Source: Pseudovibrio brasiliensis (lineage in GTDB: Bacteria > Pseudomonadota > Alphaproteobacteria > Rhizobiales > Stappiaceae). Taken from it: DNA of 64,000 nt. Positions 1 to 8,948 of the stretch are shown piece after piece. The stretch lies in the NCBI RefSeq assembly GCF_018282095.1, contig NZ_CP074129.1, positions 1-64,000 on the forward strand. The letters run 5' to 3'. Under the pieces are notes generated by a model. The model was not told the DNA's origin and made no database searches. It saw nothing but the letters and a program-made list of their open reading frames with translations. A program made the translations under genes and the position numbers. The stretch's first letter is position 1; each line of letters opens with the position of its first letter.

Positions 1-1245
1 ATGATGAACACAATCGCCCAATTCCGGCGAGTGAATGCTGCTGTTTTGGCTGCACAATGCCTCGCTGTTGAACCTCTGCACGAAGAAGTTGAAAGAAAAG
101 AGCTTGCATTAACTCTCAAACGAGTAGCCCCTGCTCTCAAGATTTCAGGCACAAGCTATCACATACTAGATATTCTTCTCGGGTTAGTTCGAAGAGAGGA
201 TTTGAGAACTGGTGGCCGTCCGTTGGTGGCAATCTCTAATGAGAAGCTTGCGAGTTACACGATGCGCTCTACGCGGACAGTTAGTCGCTGCATAAAGAGA
301 TTAGTTGAAGTGGGAATTCTCGCTTATGCAGATAGCCCTAATGGCCGTAGATTTGTACGCAGAGATCGAAGCGGTGCTATCGACTATGGGTACGGCCTGG
401 ATCTCACTCCAGCATGCTGTCGTTTAGCAGAGCTGCAGAACTTGGCATCAGAATATCAAGAACGGCTGAAGCTTGAAAAACAAGCTAAAAGAGCGATCAC
501 TTCGAAAGCAAGAGCAGCAAGAGACTTGGCAGCGTTGTTAGGCGAGGAGGCTGAAGCACTGCTGTCCAGGATAGAGATGTTAGTGGAAGCTCCGATGGAT
601 CTTATATCCAAGGCAGAAGCTATCGAAGCCACGTATAAGGAAATGCTTGATATTGAAGTAAATATGTCATCCTTGGGTGACATAAATGGCGTCGCTATAT
701 CTAATACAACACAATCACACTTAAATAATTTTGTAGTAGATGAACGGAATGGCTCTAACGAGCCATACGTGAAAGATTTCTCTGACAAGCATTGCTATCG
801 CAATGTTGATATGGCTCTTGAAAAGAAGCCTGAAGCGACTTCAAGCCATCATCAAGATAATTTTCCGAGTAGAAAAACCTCTAATGCTGAAAGCTTAAGC
901 ACGCCCTCCGCTGCTCTTGCTGGTGTATCTATCGACCTCATCAATCAAGCCTGCAAAAATGTCTCCGAGTTACTTCACGTGGAGTTCTCAAGTTGGAATT
1001 CATTGCTGGATAGCACTGAGCATTTACGGCACCTCATCGGACTATCAGAGGCTGGATGGAAAGCCGGTTGCTCCGCTCAAGGTAAGTTTCTAGCTTCGGC
1101 TTGTCTTGTTGTTGTCGCTGAAAAAGCCTTACGAGATCCCGAGGCTATAACTCGACCTGGAGGGTACTTCAGAGCTATGATTGACCGAGCTAATGATAGT
1201 CAGCTTAACCTCCAAAAATCTGTATTTGGATTGGCACAAGGCTAG
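1..1245 (+). CDS. repC: RepC-like plasmid replication initiator
   Basis: Likely replication initiator of a repABC plasmid, acting at an origin that in this family lies inside repC itself. The 414-residue length fits RepC. The N-terminal 150 residues carry the RepC winged-helix pattern (LTLKRVAPALKIS, then SNEKLASYTMRSTRTVSRCIKRL and YGYGLDLTPA). A coiled-coil, charged stretch follows (about 150-220), then a low-similarity C-terminal third. The gene opens with ATG ATG at the very edge of the window, so an upstream start cannot be excluded, and repA/repB would lie just before base 1. The AT-rich segment around 650-740, with the short inverted repeat GTCATCC/GGGTGAC, is the best oriV candidate by analogy. 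Family call fairly sure; origin position is inference. Confidence 0.82.
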   Translation: MMNTIAQFRRVNAAVLAAQCLAVEPLHEEVERKELALTLKRVAPALKISGTSYHILDILLGLVRREDLRTGGRPLVAISNEKLASYTMRSTRTVSRCIKRLVEVGILAYADSPNGRRFVRRDRSGAIDYGYGLDLTPACCRLAELQNLASEYQERLKLEKQAKRAITSKARAARDLAALLGEEAEALLSRIEMLVEAPMDLISKAEAIEATYKEMLDIEVNMSSLGDINGVAISNTTQSHLNNFVVDERNGSNEPYVKDFSDKHCYRNVDMALEKKPEATSSHHQDNFPSRKTSNAESLSTPSAALAGVSIDLINQACKNVSELLHVEFSSWNSLLDSTEHLRHLIGLSEAGWKAGCSAQGKFLASACLVVVAEKALRDPEAITRPGGYFRAMIDRANDSQLNLQKSVFGLAQG

Positions 1246-1291
1246 TTATCGGTATTCCTCACTACCCCTTTTAAAAGCTCGAAACTTTACA

Positions 1292-1720
1292 ATGAAAACA
1301 GATATCCAAATAACACAATATCCCTTTCCAGATGAGAGAGGTTGCTACAATGCAGTTCAAGAAGCGGGATTTTGCCTATTCCCACGAGAGTTAGAAGAGG
1401 ACGATCATGTTTTCTTCCACGGAACCGCATTTGAGAATTGGCTGGCGATTTTATCGAAGGGTTTTATGTCAAGTAATGAGCTAACAGGCGGGGAGCTTGA
1501 TAGGGTTTCTTATGCTCGCAAAAGTTCCCTGTCTTTGGGATATGCAGCTAATGCTCGCTCAGCTAAAACCGATGGTAAGGGTGTTGTCATTGCAGTACGT
1601 TTTGAGAACCTCGCGGATACTCGTCTGCAAGTGACTGACGGAGGGTTGCTATTTGCTAAGCGATGCCAGCCCGAGATTATTGGATATTATATCGTCCCTT
1701 CCTTCTATCATCACCTTTGA
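1292..1720 (+). CDS. Small PARP/ADP-ribosyltransferase-fold protein
   Basis: 142 residues from ATG 1292; the reading frame is open further upstream but overlaps repC. Residues 42-60 (FHGTAFENWLAILSKGF) match the first strand and helix of the PARP/ART fold, where the His binds NAD. Residues 73-85 (SYARKSSLSLGYA) match the second conserved block, and Glu129 (QPEIIGYY) sits where the third catalytic residue is expected. ART-fold proteins transfer ADP-ribose from NAD to protein or nucleic acid. Substrate unknown. The gene lies 48 bp upstream of a RES-domain gene and is probably co-transcribed with it. No standard antitoxin is visible. The fold call rests on motif reading only. Confidence 0.5.
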   Translation: MKTDIQITQYPFPDERGCYNAVQEAGFCLFPRELEEDDHVFFHGTAFENWLAILSKGFMSSNELTGGELDRVSYARKSSLSLGYAANARSAKTDGKGVVIAVRFENLADTRLQVTDGGLLFAKRCQPEIIGYYIVPSFYHHL

Positions 1721-1768
1721 TTTCGTGATGCGAAATTTTGGAAGAGACGATAGCAGGAGGCATTGATT

Positions 1769-2587
1769 TTGGATATTGATCAATACGACATTCACAATTT
1801 GAAGCAGGCTGTTGGACGCGGCGGGATCGGAGATTTGAGGTTTGCTTGTGATTTTGTAGATAGGATCGTTCACGCCACAGAAAAAAATGATGGTGTTGAA
1901 GAGCTTCGCGAAGGGTACACGGCATTTCGAGCAAGAAATGAGTACCACGAAAAAATCGACCCAGAAGACCAAACGTATTTTCACAACGCGTTGAGAGGGG
2001 ATGAAGTAGGAGCACCTCCAGCTAATGTTTCCGGGCTAGGACGTTTCAACTCACCTCACCACCCAGTTCTTTATCTAGCCACTAGACCTGAAGTGGCGCT
2101 TGCTGAAATTCGAGCACTGCCATCAGACACCTGTACTGTAGCTACGTTTCAAACAACCAGACCAATTCGACTTGGGAAACTTTTAGACGTCGATAAAAAC
2201 CCAATCGCAGTGTACCTGAACCCTAAACCAGCCATAGAGGATTATGAGAACTACCTTCTTGCAGGTACTGCTGTGTTCGTATCTAGGCGTGTATCTGATC
2301 AAGATCGGGATGTTCATTATCGGACATGTAATTTGATAGGATCAGCATTTAAGGACAGAGGTATTGATGCTTTAGCTTATCGTACTTCTTTTTGGTCTAG
2401 TGGATGGCGAGATGATCAAAACACAGTAGATACTAACTTAGTGCTCTCTTCGAATATAGTTTTGTTCAACCCCCAAGATGCTAAACCTGTAAGAACGGAT
2501 CTTTTTTGCCTCAATTGGAAGCTTCCTATTGCTGAAAGTCTTGGCGGTAGTGGCAGTTGGGTCGATAAGGCAACAGAAGAGGCATAA
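1769..2587 (+). CDS. RES-domain protein (NAD-consuming toxin family)
   Basis: RES-domain proteins are ART-like enzymes that break down NAD, usually as toxins of Xre-RES pairs. The domain signature is visible: FRAR near residue 55, GRFN near 94, YLA near 104 and the Glu of ALAEIR near 115 (counted from the alternative start at 1763). A TTG start at 1769 is preferred because AGGAGG (1755-1760) lies 8 bases upstream; TTG 1763 would leave only 2 bases. At about 272 residues it is longer than many RES toxins (150-230), with about 50 extra N-terminal residues. No Xre/MbcA-type antitoxin is adjacent; the upstream partner is a PARP-like protein. It may be a toxin, or a RES enzyme in another conflict system. 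Confidence 0.72.
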   Translation: MDIDQYDIHNLKQAVGRGGIGDLRFACDFVDRIVHATEKNDGVEELREGYTAFRARNEYHEKIDPEDQTYFHNALRGDEVGAPPANVSGLGRFNSPHHPVLYLATRPEVALAEIRALPSDTCTVATFQTTRPIRLGKLLDVDKNPIAVYLNPKPAIEDYENYLLAGTAVFVSRRVSDQDRDVHYRTCNLIGSAFKDRGIDALAYRTSFWSSGWRDDQNTVDTNLVLSSNIVLFNPQDAKPVRTDLFCLNWKLPIAESLGGSGSWVDKATEEA

Positions 2588-2600
2588 CGTAAGCTAAAAA

Positions 2601-2655
2601 GTTCGCAGGTGCGAACTTTTCAAATCGACGTTCCAGAAAGTTCGCACCTGCGAAC
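2601..2655. promoter_or_regulatory. Pair of parS-like palindromes (also terminator-like)
   Basis: Two 16-bp sites, GTTCGCAGGTGCGAAC (2601-2616) and GTTCGCACCTGCGAAC (2640-2655), are reverse complements of each other and each has 7-bp arms. They resemble the GTT-N10-AAC palindromes bound by RepB as parS in repABC plasmids, and lie about 1.3 kb after repC. Each is flanked by A-runs and T-runs (the second by six T), so they could also form bidirectional intrinsic terminators for the RES gene. Confidence 0.45.
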
Positions 2656-2694
2656 TTTTTTGACACCGGTTGAGAATGATCTTTTTGATTTAGT

Positions 2695-2861
2695 GCTGCG
2701 CCCGCGCCGGTAAAGGCAACCTGCAAGCAGGCATCCAGTCCACCTTCATCCACTCGCTTTGCTCGTTCCTTGCAGCTGGTCCCCTTCGGTCTGGATGACC
2801 TTGACCGGCACTCCGGCCCTTTTTGTGACAGGAGGAAAGAAACGGGTTTTAGGGGTGCAGA
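2695..2861 (+). promoter_or_regulatory. Class A structured leader (copy 1), upstream of C5-methyltransferase
   Basis: First of ten related leaders. The basal stem GCCGGTAAAGG (2706-2716) pairs with CCTTGACCGGC (2799-2809). Inside are the hairpin CCTGCAAGCAGG (2720-2731) and a CATCCAG/CTGGATG stem. TTGACC (2801) is followed after 17 bases by TGTGAC (2824), a weak promoter-like spacing. It ends with a purine-rich box (AGGAGGAAAGAAACGGG) just before ATG 2862. Nearly identical to the copy at 33945. Confidence 0.65.
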
Positions 2862-3836
2862 ATGCCAACCATCGTGAACACTAAAGTGAGCTTGAACAAG
2901 GGCCGCAAGAGGGTCTGGATTGAAGGCGAAAAGCTAAGACGCGAAGGCATCGAAGCTGGACAGTACTATGATCTGACAGTTGAGGGAGAACAGCTTGTTC
3001 TTACCATTAATGACTTCGGAGCTCGGAAAGTCAGCCGCCGCAAAAAAGGGAGCATCATCAATCCTGTCATTGATCTGACTGCCTCTGAAGTTGCTGAGCT
3101 ATTCTCTGACGCACAGATGATCAGGGTTGTGATCAAGGATCAACAGATCACTATCTGCGCCCATCATAAAGACAAGCGCATTGAAGAGCGTGTCTCTCGC
3201 TTGATGCATAAACTAAACAACAAGGAGCCATTGGATGTTTGCTCCCTCTTTCATGGCGGTGGTGTTCTTGATGCTGCAATCCATGACGGCTTAGAGCAAA
3301 CGGGACTTAAGAGCCGCCTTGCTGTTGCGGTAGAAATTGAACCAGAATATCTGGCAAGCTCAATGAGAAACAATGCCTTCTGGGATAGCAAAAGTATTGC
3401 TATTGAAGGCCCGATTGAAGCCGTGAATCTTGGCAAGTCCCCTGCCCCAGCTTCGATACTTCTCGCTGGTTTGCCGTGCACTGGCGCAAGCAAATCAGGC
3501 CGAGCGAAAAACAAGCTTCAGTTTGCTGAAAGTCATGATACCGCCGGTGCAATGTTTTTTCATTTTCTGCAGTTCGTTCAAGCTGTGAACCCAGCCATAA
3601 TTTTTATTGAGAACGTTTATCAGATCTCGCAGTTTCCTAATAATTTTGTTGACTCTATCTTCTTCACTTTGATGCCTACAAACCACGTTATGGCAGTTGC
3701 TCTATGTGGACGAAAATTAAGGTCACAGGAATTCAAAGTCCCATCGGTCTCATCGACACCTACTTCCTGGTTCGAGAGGATAGACCTTTTGGTGAAGAAC
3801 ACTTTCATGTTCCTGCCTGTCTCTTTTTACTCTTAA
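2862..3836 (+). pseudogene. C5-cytosine DNA methyltransferase, 5' half (interrupted)
   Basis: Encodes the first 250 codons of a DNA cytosine-5 methyltransferase, then runs about 75 codons into inserted DNA. There is an N-terminal domain of about 110 residues of unknown type. SAM motif I follows (DVCSLFHGGGVLDAA, near 126), then the Pro-Cys catalytic motif IV (LLAGLPCTGASKSG, near 205), and the Glu of motif VI (FIENV, near 248-252). Homology stops at GAACGTT (3611-3617). The rest of motif VI and the target-recognition half resume at 33242. Crossing over at the repeated heptamer gives FIENVPEY in frame and a 459-codon protein. On plasmids such enzymes often protect incoming DNA from host restriction. 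The half is unlikely to be active alone. Confidence 0.85.
3611..3617 (+). other. Left attachment core (attL), GAACGTT
   Basis: The heptamer is the last sequence shared with the methyltransferase gene. It spans the third base of the Glu codon and the Asn-Val codons of motif VI. An identical heptamer at 33242-33248 starts the second gene half in the matching phase, so recombination would restore the gene. GTTGACT lies 30 bp inside this end (3648-3654). Confidence 0.78.
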
Positions 3837-4879
3837 ACTCAGCGCGAGGGGAAAGTGTTGGCACAACCAAATCCAGAGCAAGCGACCTGGCCATATTCTT
3901 CAACACACTGGAGTTCCCGAGTAAGCCCCGCCAGCCTCGAGATTGGAGGATGCTAACGGATGCAGAGCGTTCTGGCTATTTGATGTTCTTGAAAGAAGAG
4001 CGATGTAACTCTGATGCGACTATTCGCAGAGCCATTTCAACGTTGCGAGCATTTTATAGGTTCGGTCGAAGCTCTATCCCATTACACCATCAATCAGATG
4101 TTTCTTTTGTGTTTAAGAACAGAGGCACATCCTCCACGTTAGGTGGAAACTCAATCACACCAAGACGTGTAAAGTCTAATTACATTGACAGATTGTTGTT
4201 CGATGTCATCGAAGCCCATGTTGAGGGGGCATCATCATTTACTCGTCTGCGGAACCTGATTGGCATACGACTTGGTCGCAACAGCGGCCTGCGTGCTCAT
4301 GAAGTGACCCTCCCCGGAAATTTTGACACAAGGAAGTTGCGCTCACTGATTGCTGAGATGCACGTGCGTGGGGAGACAGCATTGGAGGTCTATATTCTCT
4401 CCAGGAAAGGCCAGAAAGGACGTTCCATCGTGATCAGGAAGAGAGATGTGGCTCTGATCGAACGGTTCCTCACTGGCCCACGTAGCAAACGACCAGAGGG
4501 AGACCTTTTGTGTCGTGACGATGGTTTGTCTTTTGCGATTGGCAGTACCCCTGCTTCTGGATGGTTTAGGAGTGCTTTAGTCGCTGCGATGCCAGTGTTG
4601 CTGCAAAAGTATCAAGATTTCTGCAGGAATCCTTCACGGAAGTTCATTGTTGCCAAAGACGCTCTCGGTTCGCTCGGCTTCCATTCTGGAAGGCATAGTT
4701 ATGCGACTGATCTTGTGAGTGAGGCCTACGAAGCTGGAACCGATCCTAAGCACCTGCTCTTGCTGCGGCTTGGTCACCAGAAGCCAACAACACTTTCGGC
4801 TTACATAACAGTAGAGGCAACCGCGTGTGGGCGGGACATTGGCCGAGCGAACTTCGACATTGCAGAAGGGGTAATATAG
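3704..4879 (+). CDS. Tyrosine recombinase, first gene of island module (TnpA-like)
   Basis: A 391-residue tyrosine recombinase expected to cut and rejoin DNA at the island ends. It has a SAM-like N-terminal DNA-binding domain (about 40-135) and a catalytic domain from about 160. Catalytic motifs visible are the first Arg block (LGRNSGLRAHEVTL), HSGRHSYAT, the LGH block (LRLGHQKPTTLS) and the nucleophile Tyr in AYITVE. It begins only 87 bp from the left attachment core, as integrases usually do. Its stop overlaps the GTG of the next gene by one base (TAGTG), so the four module genes are co-translated. It resembles TnpA of Tn554-like elements in size and position. Confidence 0.8.
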   Translation: MWTKIKVTGIQSPIGLIDTYFLVREDRPFGEEHFHVPACLFLLLNSARGESVGTTKSRASDLAIFFNTLEFPSKPRQPRDWRMLTDAERSGYLMFLKEERCNSDATIRRAISTLRAFYRFGRSSIPLHHQSDVSFVFKNRGTSSTLGGNSITPRRVKSNYIDRLLFDVIEAHVEGASSFTRLRNLIGIRLGRNSGLRAHEVTLPGNFDTRKLRSLIAEMHVRGETALEVYILSRKGQKGRSIVIRKRDVALIERFLTGPRSKRPEGDLLCRDDGLSFAIGSTPASGWFRSALVAAMPVLLQKYQDFCRNPSRKFIVAKDALGSLGFHSGRHSYATDLVSEAYEAGTDPKHLLLLRLGHQKPTTLSAYITVEATACGRDIGRANFDIAEGVI

Positions 4880-7026
4880 TGGCCCAAGAACTCTCAAAGC
4901 CGGAAGAAACGGAGCAGGAGCTGCGAACCGGACAGTGGCTTGCAGACTATGCCCCTGCAGAATTTGTTTTGCTGGAGGAAGATCCAACAATGGCCCAGTT
5001 CATTGTTTTGCCGAGAAAGGAAGGCTTCGAAAGACCTGAGATACTCCGGGTGCCAGAGCGCCTTTCAAACGATCCGCTTTGTTTGGCAATCATTGCCTTC
5101 TGCAAATCTGAGGTGTTTCTTGGTGGAGGTTCTAACTACCGATACAATAAATGGAGTACGTTCAAAAAGCTCTTCGAGTTTCTCGACAACACCTATGGGG
5201 AGCAAGGTCAAAGTGATGTCTCGGCAATACATCCAGACTGGCTCAATCAACTGAAGAAGCACAAGGTGTCTGTTTCGGGTGATATAGCAAACGTCAATAC
5301 AGCGCTGAAATGGTACATTAAAAGCGGAGCTTCTGATAAGGAAGCAATAGCACGCGTAAATGTAACACAGAAGAAGATACCAAGCATTTCGCGTCATAAC
5401 ACAGGGACCACGAGAGCTCTGTCGGAACTGAGCACGCTCGGTTATGATGACCAAACTTTGCTCATGTCGCTCAGGCTATTTTGCCTTGTCATGCTTAAGC
5501 TGTTCAAAGAGCAGCGCGAGTATTTGGTCGCCGCGCCAGGTGTCCTGGATGCACAGTCTCGTCTAAGCAGACTGCCGTTGGAAACAGCCCAAGACATCAA
5601 GCTTGGGAGACCAATGAAGACCAAAGTGCAGGAGCCTTTTTACCGGCCTATATGGGATGCCATACGCACGTCAAACGATCCAATTTTAATGGAGCGCCTG
5701 CTCATCAACTGCAAAAGCTCATTCACATTGTTGGAGGAAAGCCCAGAAGCCTGGACAGTGAAAGCTCAGCTAGCCGTTCTTGAAAAACAGTTAAATCGCA
5801 ATGGGATGCTATCCGGTATGCGGGGCAAACCACCCTTTGCCAGATTCAATAAGCTGTCATTTGAGTATCTGAACAGACCTACACAGCTGGAAGCGTCGCT
5901 GGTCTCGTGGCTTCTTGCCAGCGAACGCATCCAGCATTCTGGTCAGCTCAATCTGTTGATTGGGGACTTTTCTATTTCGGGTGAACTGGGTTCGTGGGAG
6001 TTCTCAAAAGGGCGATCTGCTCAAAGTGTACATACAACACCAATGTACAGGCAGGGATCAGCGCTTTACGAGGCATATAGCAACTACATCGATCTTGCGG
6101 CTCCTGATGGAGCGCTGAATTTTGGTCGTGTCCCAACATGCGTGCAATTGAGGATTTCCTACAGTTCTTACGGGGCATCTAACTATGGTCCTCTCCTGGC
6201 GGTCACTCGTCCATGGTCGTGCTTGAGGCAACTTTTGCTGGAACAATATCCAGCAACCAAGCCCTTCATAGATTTGCTGACCGAGATATGTACGCACAAT
6301 GAAGGTCTGGTTACGAAGTACCTCAAAGGTCATCGCCAGAGCTTTGAGGGATCTGCATCGCTTGCTCTTGCCTATGTCGCTCAATCAGTGGCGCTTGTCA
6401 CAGGCAGGCGCGGCTTTAGAGATAAACGCGATGCCTATGAAATGTTCGCTCAACGTGATGTAGAAGCCGCGTTAAATGCCCACACCGCCGAGGTGAGACA
6501 GGAAATTTACATTAACAGAAGTGAAACGATCACACGGATCAATGAACGCAAGTGGTTCTCTGAGGTGGTCAGCGGGGAAATGGTACGAGATGCCCGCAAC
6601 CTGATCGAGGTCCAGTCCAACTCAAGAGCTAGAGTGGTATCTCTTTCCGAAGCGAGAAAGGTGCTCGGTTTGAAGAAGGTCATGCGTCCATCCAACGAGC
6701 TCGATGAACTTTCTGATCTTCTTGATGGGTGTTTTGGGCCAACAGTTAAAACAGGCAACTTCGGAGACATAAGGATGGGCTCTGAGACGTTGATCGTTGA
6801 ACTCCCGATTACAGCTTCTTTGATGATTACCTATCAGAACGCATTAGAAAAAGTACTGCGCAAGAAGACCGCGATTTCTGATCGCAAGAAAGCCTATTTT
6901 CTATCTCGGTATCTTTATGTCGAAGAACTGCTGCACAAGTTCGAACCTTCGATTATTGAGCAGGGTAGGGCGTTGCTTCAACGCTATGATCTACCCAGCC
7001 CACCCATTTTCGTGGAGAAGCTATGA
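4879..7026 (+). CDS. Large island-mobility protein of unknown mechanism
   Basis: 715 residues from GTG 4879, chosen because it overlaps the previous stop and has AAGGGG 8 bases upstream; GTG 4825 would add 18 codons. It sits between two recombinase genes and overlaps the next by ATGA, so a role in the same integration reaction is inferred. The N-terminal 190 residues look like a core-binding recombinase arm (SNYRYNKWSTFKKLFEFL, ALKWYIKSGASDKEA), but I cannot see a complete R-H-R-H-Y catalytic set in the C-terminal half. It may be a degenerate recombinase subunit, comparable to the non-catalytic middle proteins of TnpABC or gamma-mobile-trio modules. No firm family assignment. Confidence 0.6.
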   Translation: MAQELSKPEETEQELRTGQWLADYAPAEFVLLEEDPTMAQFIVLPRKEGFERPEILRVPERLSNDPLCLAIIAFCKSEVFLGGGSNYRYNKWSTFKKLFEFLDNTYGEQGQSDVSAIHPDWLNQLKKHKVSVSGDIANVNTALKWYIKSGASDKEAIARVNVTQKKIPSISRHNTGTTRALSELSTLGYDDQTLLMSLRLFCLVMLKLFKEQREYLVAAPGVLDAQSRLSRLPLETAQDIKLGRPMKTKVQEPFYRPIWDAIRTSNDPILMERLLINCKSSFTLLEESPEAWTVKAQLAVLEKQLNRNGMLSGMRGKPPFARFNKLSFEYLNRPTQLEASLVSWLLASERIQHSGQLNLLIGDFSISGELGSWEFSKGRSAQSVHTTPMYRQGSALYEAYSNYIDLAAPDGALNFGRVPTCVQLRISYSSYGASNYGPLLAVTRPWSCLRQLLLEQYPATKPFIDLLTEICTHNEGLVTKYLKGHRQSFEGSASLALAYVAQSVALVTGRRGFRDKRDAYEMFAQRDVEAALNAHTAEVRQEIYINRSETITRINERKWFSEVVSGEMVRDARNLIEVQSNSRARVVSLSEARKVLGLKKVMRPSNELDELSDLLDGCFGPTVKTGNFGDIRMGSETLIVELPITASLMITYQNALEKVLRKKTAISDRKKAYFLSRYLYVEELLHKFEPSIIEQGRALLQRYDLPSPPIFVEKL

Positions 7027-8948
7027 GACCGAGAACTGCTCAAGATTGCCCAGTCATCACTCCAGAAGGTGAGCACACAAAGCTTTCGAATGAACTTGGT
7101 GACCCAGTCTGGTATCTGCACGATGAAGATCAGGAGGTTCACAATGTTAAGTTCTTCAAGTGGGAATGCAGCGACGAGAAAATATTGTGGGCGCAACTGT
7201 TTATCCTCAGACGTGCTGACGGATACGTCAATAGCGAGAATAAAATAGTTGTAAGTGATCACGGTACCTGGAACCCAATACTCTCAAAGCTGAAGGTGCT
7301 CTGTGAGTATTGGGAAAGTTATCTTGGTGATACATCTCTGTCACATTGGGCTGAGTGTGATGTTGTGAGCTACTTAAAGCATGTCATGCTTTGCACAGAC
7401 GAGATGGGCCAGTCGTTTGTACGACATCACGGGCAGGCCGAAGGTCATCGACACATCCTGTACCGATCACATATGTATTTTATGGATGGCACATTGGTGG
7501 ATGGTTTACGCATCGAGGTCGACAAGCGATTGTGCGAAGCCATCCTAAAACCGCATATTGAAGCTTCAGGTCAAAGCTTAGCGGTATGGCTGAAGGGAGG
7601 GAGCCACGGATCAATTCCTATCGAGAACGGAATGGTGGTACTTGCAGACGCCATTGAGCTGATTGAAACGGCGCAAGCTAAAGCAGCCCGCGCTTTTTAT
7701 TCCTACATACGAAAGAACCCGCGTGTAAGTGCGCCAGCAATGCTTTGTGAGAAAGATGGCTTGTACACCGGCAAAACCATCAGATCAGCAAAGAAGCAGC
7801 AGCTTCGGTCAATTCTGGACAAGCGACTGGCAGGAGAGCCTCCATGCATATTTGCATCTCGTGGTGCGTTGAGTGACTTTGTCGCCAACTTATACAGTGC
7901 GGCCATCTACATTGTGCTTGTTCTCAGTGGATGCCGTGTAAGTGAATGGGTGACGTTTTACCCACGACACATGAAGCGGCACATTGATGGCACCTGGGAG
8001 TTTAGCAACGCGGTTCACAAGACCAACCATTCGATTTTGTCGCCGCGGTATCTTCATGGCATGGCGGCTCTTGCCCTCGATACGCTTATCGAACTTTCTT
8101 ATTTGGACAAAATCGCGGAAGATGCTCCGGTGTTGTTGAGGTCGTTCCGGTGCCATACGCGATGCAAAGAAGGAAAGCGCCCAACTTTTAGTGACATGCT
8201 GGCGTCAGGGTATTGGGGCGAGAATGCCGGCGCCACTGTCCGCTCTAGCTTTGGTGAGTACTATGCCAGGACAATCGCGAAACATATTGAACTGGTCAAA
8301 ATACACAGCGAAACAACACCCCATCAGGCTAGGCATTTATGGGCGGAATACTGCATTCGTCGGTTTGACGGTGCTGTGATCGACAGAATATCGGAACATT
8401 TCCGCCATCGGCTCTCAGATAATTTCATTAAGGCGTACTACGAGAAAGCGCTTTTGGAGAGGGAGCGTGACGATATAGAGCGCGCATACGTTGAGGACAT
8501 TCTTAGGCGGGTTGCAAACGATGAGAGTGGGAGTATGGCTGGTTTTTATGGCCCAGCAGTAAAACGCGCGAGGAACGAACTTAAGAAAGCAAAGCTCATT
8601 TCCACTGATGACTATGACTTGGCCATTGCTGCAATTTCAGAGGCTGTGACCATCACGGTAGATGAATGGGGCTATTGCTTGTTGAGGGAAGGGGAGGAGG
8701 CTAGGGCTAGATGCTTCAACAAGGAGTTGGGCACAGCGATGGTGGACGAACTACGCTCTTTTGAGGTGTGCGCGCAATGCGTACATAGCTGCAATACAGA
8801 ATTGCAAAGGGCAGGGATCGAGCGCTCACTTCTTGCACATGAGCAGTATGTGGACGCTCTTCCTGCAGAGCTGTCGCGTTTGGGTGATGCAAGTCGACAA
8901 CACTTGAAATATGGCGAGAGGCGGTTGCGGGAGATGGGCTATGAGTAG
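7023..8948 (+). CDS. Tyrosine recombinase, third module gene (TnpB-like)
   Basis: A 641-residue protein whose middle third reads as a tyrosine recombinase catalytic domain. The first Arg is in VLSGCRVSEWVTF, followed by the HQARHLWAEY box, then EHFRHRLSDNFIKAYYEK, which supplies the second His/Arg-type residue and candidate tyrosines. The C-terminus carries a CAQCVHSC cysteine cluster, probably metal-binding, as in TnpB-like proteins of Tn554-type elements. It starts at ATG 7023 overlapping the previous gene by 4 bases and ends overlapping the next by 8. With the 391-residue enzyme it probably forms a heteromeric recombination complex. The partner requirement is inference from family precedent. 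Confidence 0.72.
   Translation: MRPRTAQDCPVITPEGEHTKLSNELGDPVWYLHDEDQEVHNVKFFKWECSDEKILWAQLFILRRADGYVNSENKIVVSDHGTWNPILSKLKVLCEYWESYLGDTSLSHWAECDVVSYLKHVMLCTDEMGQSFVRHHGQAEGHRHILYRSHMYFMDGTLVDGLRIEVDKRLCEAILKPHIEASGQSLAVWLKGGSHGSIPIENGMVVLADAIELIETAQAKAARAFYSYIRKNPRVSAPAMLCEKDGLYTGKTIRSAKKQQLRSILDKRLAGEPPCIFASRGALSDFVANLYSAAIYIVLVLSGCRVSEWVTFYPRHMKRHIDGTWEFSNAVHKTNHSILSPRYLHGMAALALDTLIELSYLDKIAEDAPVLLRSFRCHTRCKEGKRPTFSDMLASGYWGENAGATVRSSFGEYYARTIAKHIELVKIHSETTPHQARHLWAEYCIRRFDGAVIDRISEHFRHRLSDNFIKAYYEKALLERERDDIERAYVEDILRRVANDESGSMAGFYGPAVKRARNELKKAKLISTDDYDLAIAAISEAVTITVDEWGYCLLREGEEARARCFNKELGTAMVDELRSFEVCAQCVHSCNTELQRAGIERSLLAHEQYVDALPAELSRLGDASRQHLKYGERRLREMGYE

Noticed and set aside
2526-2753. 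Minus-strand small gene over the palindromes
   Set aside because: Its protein is just the translation of the two palindromes and leader copy 1; a similar false gene appears over other leaders.
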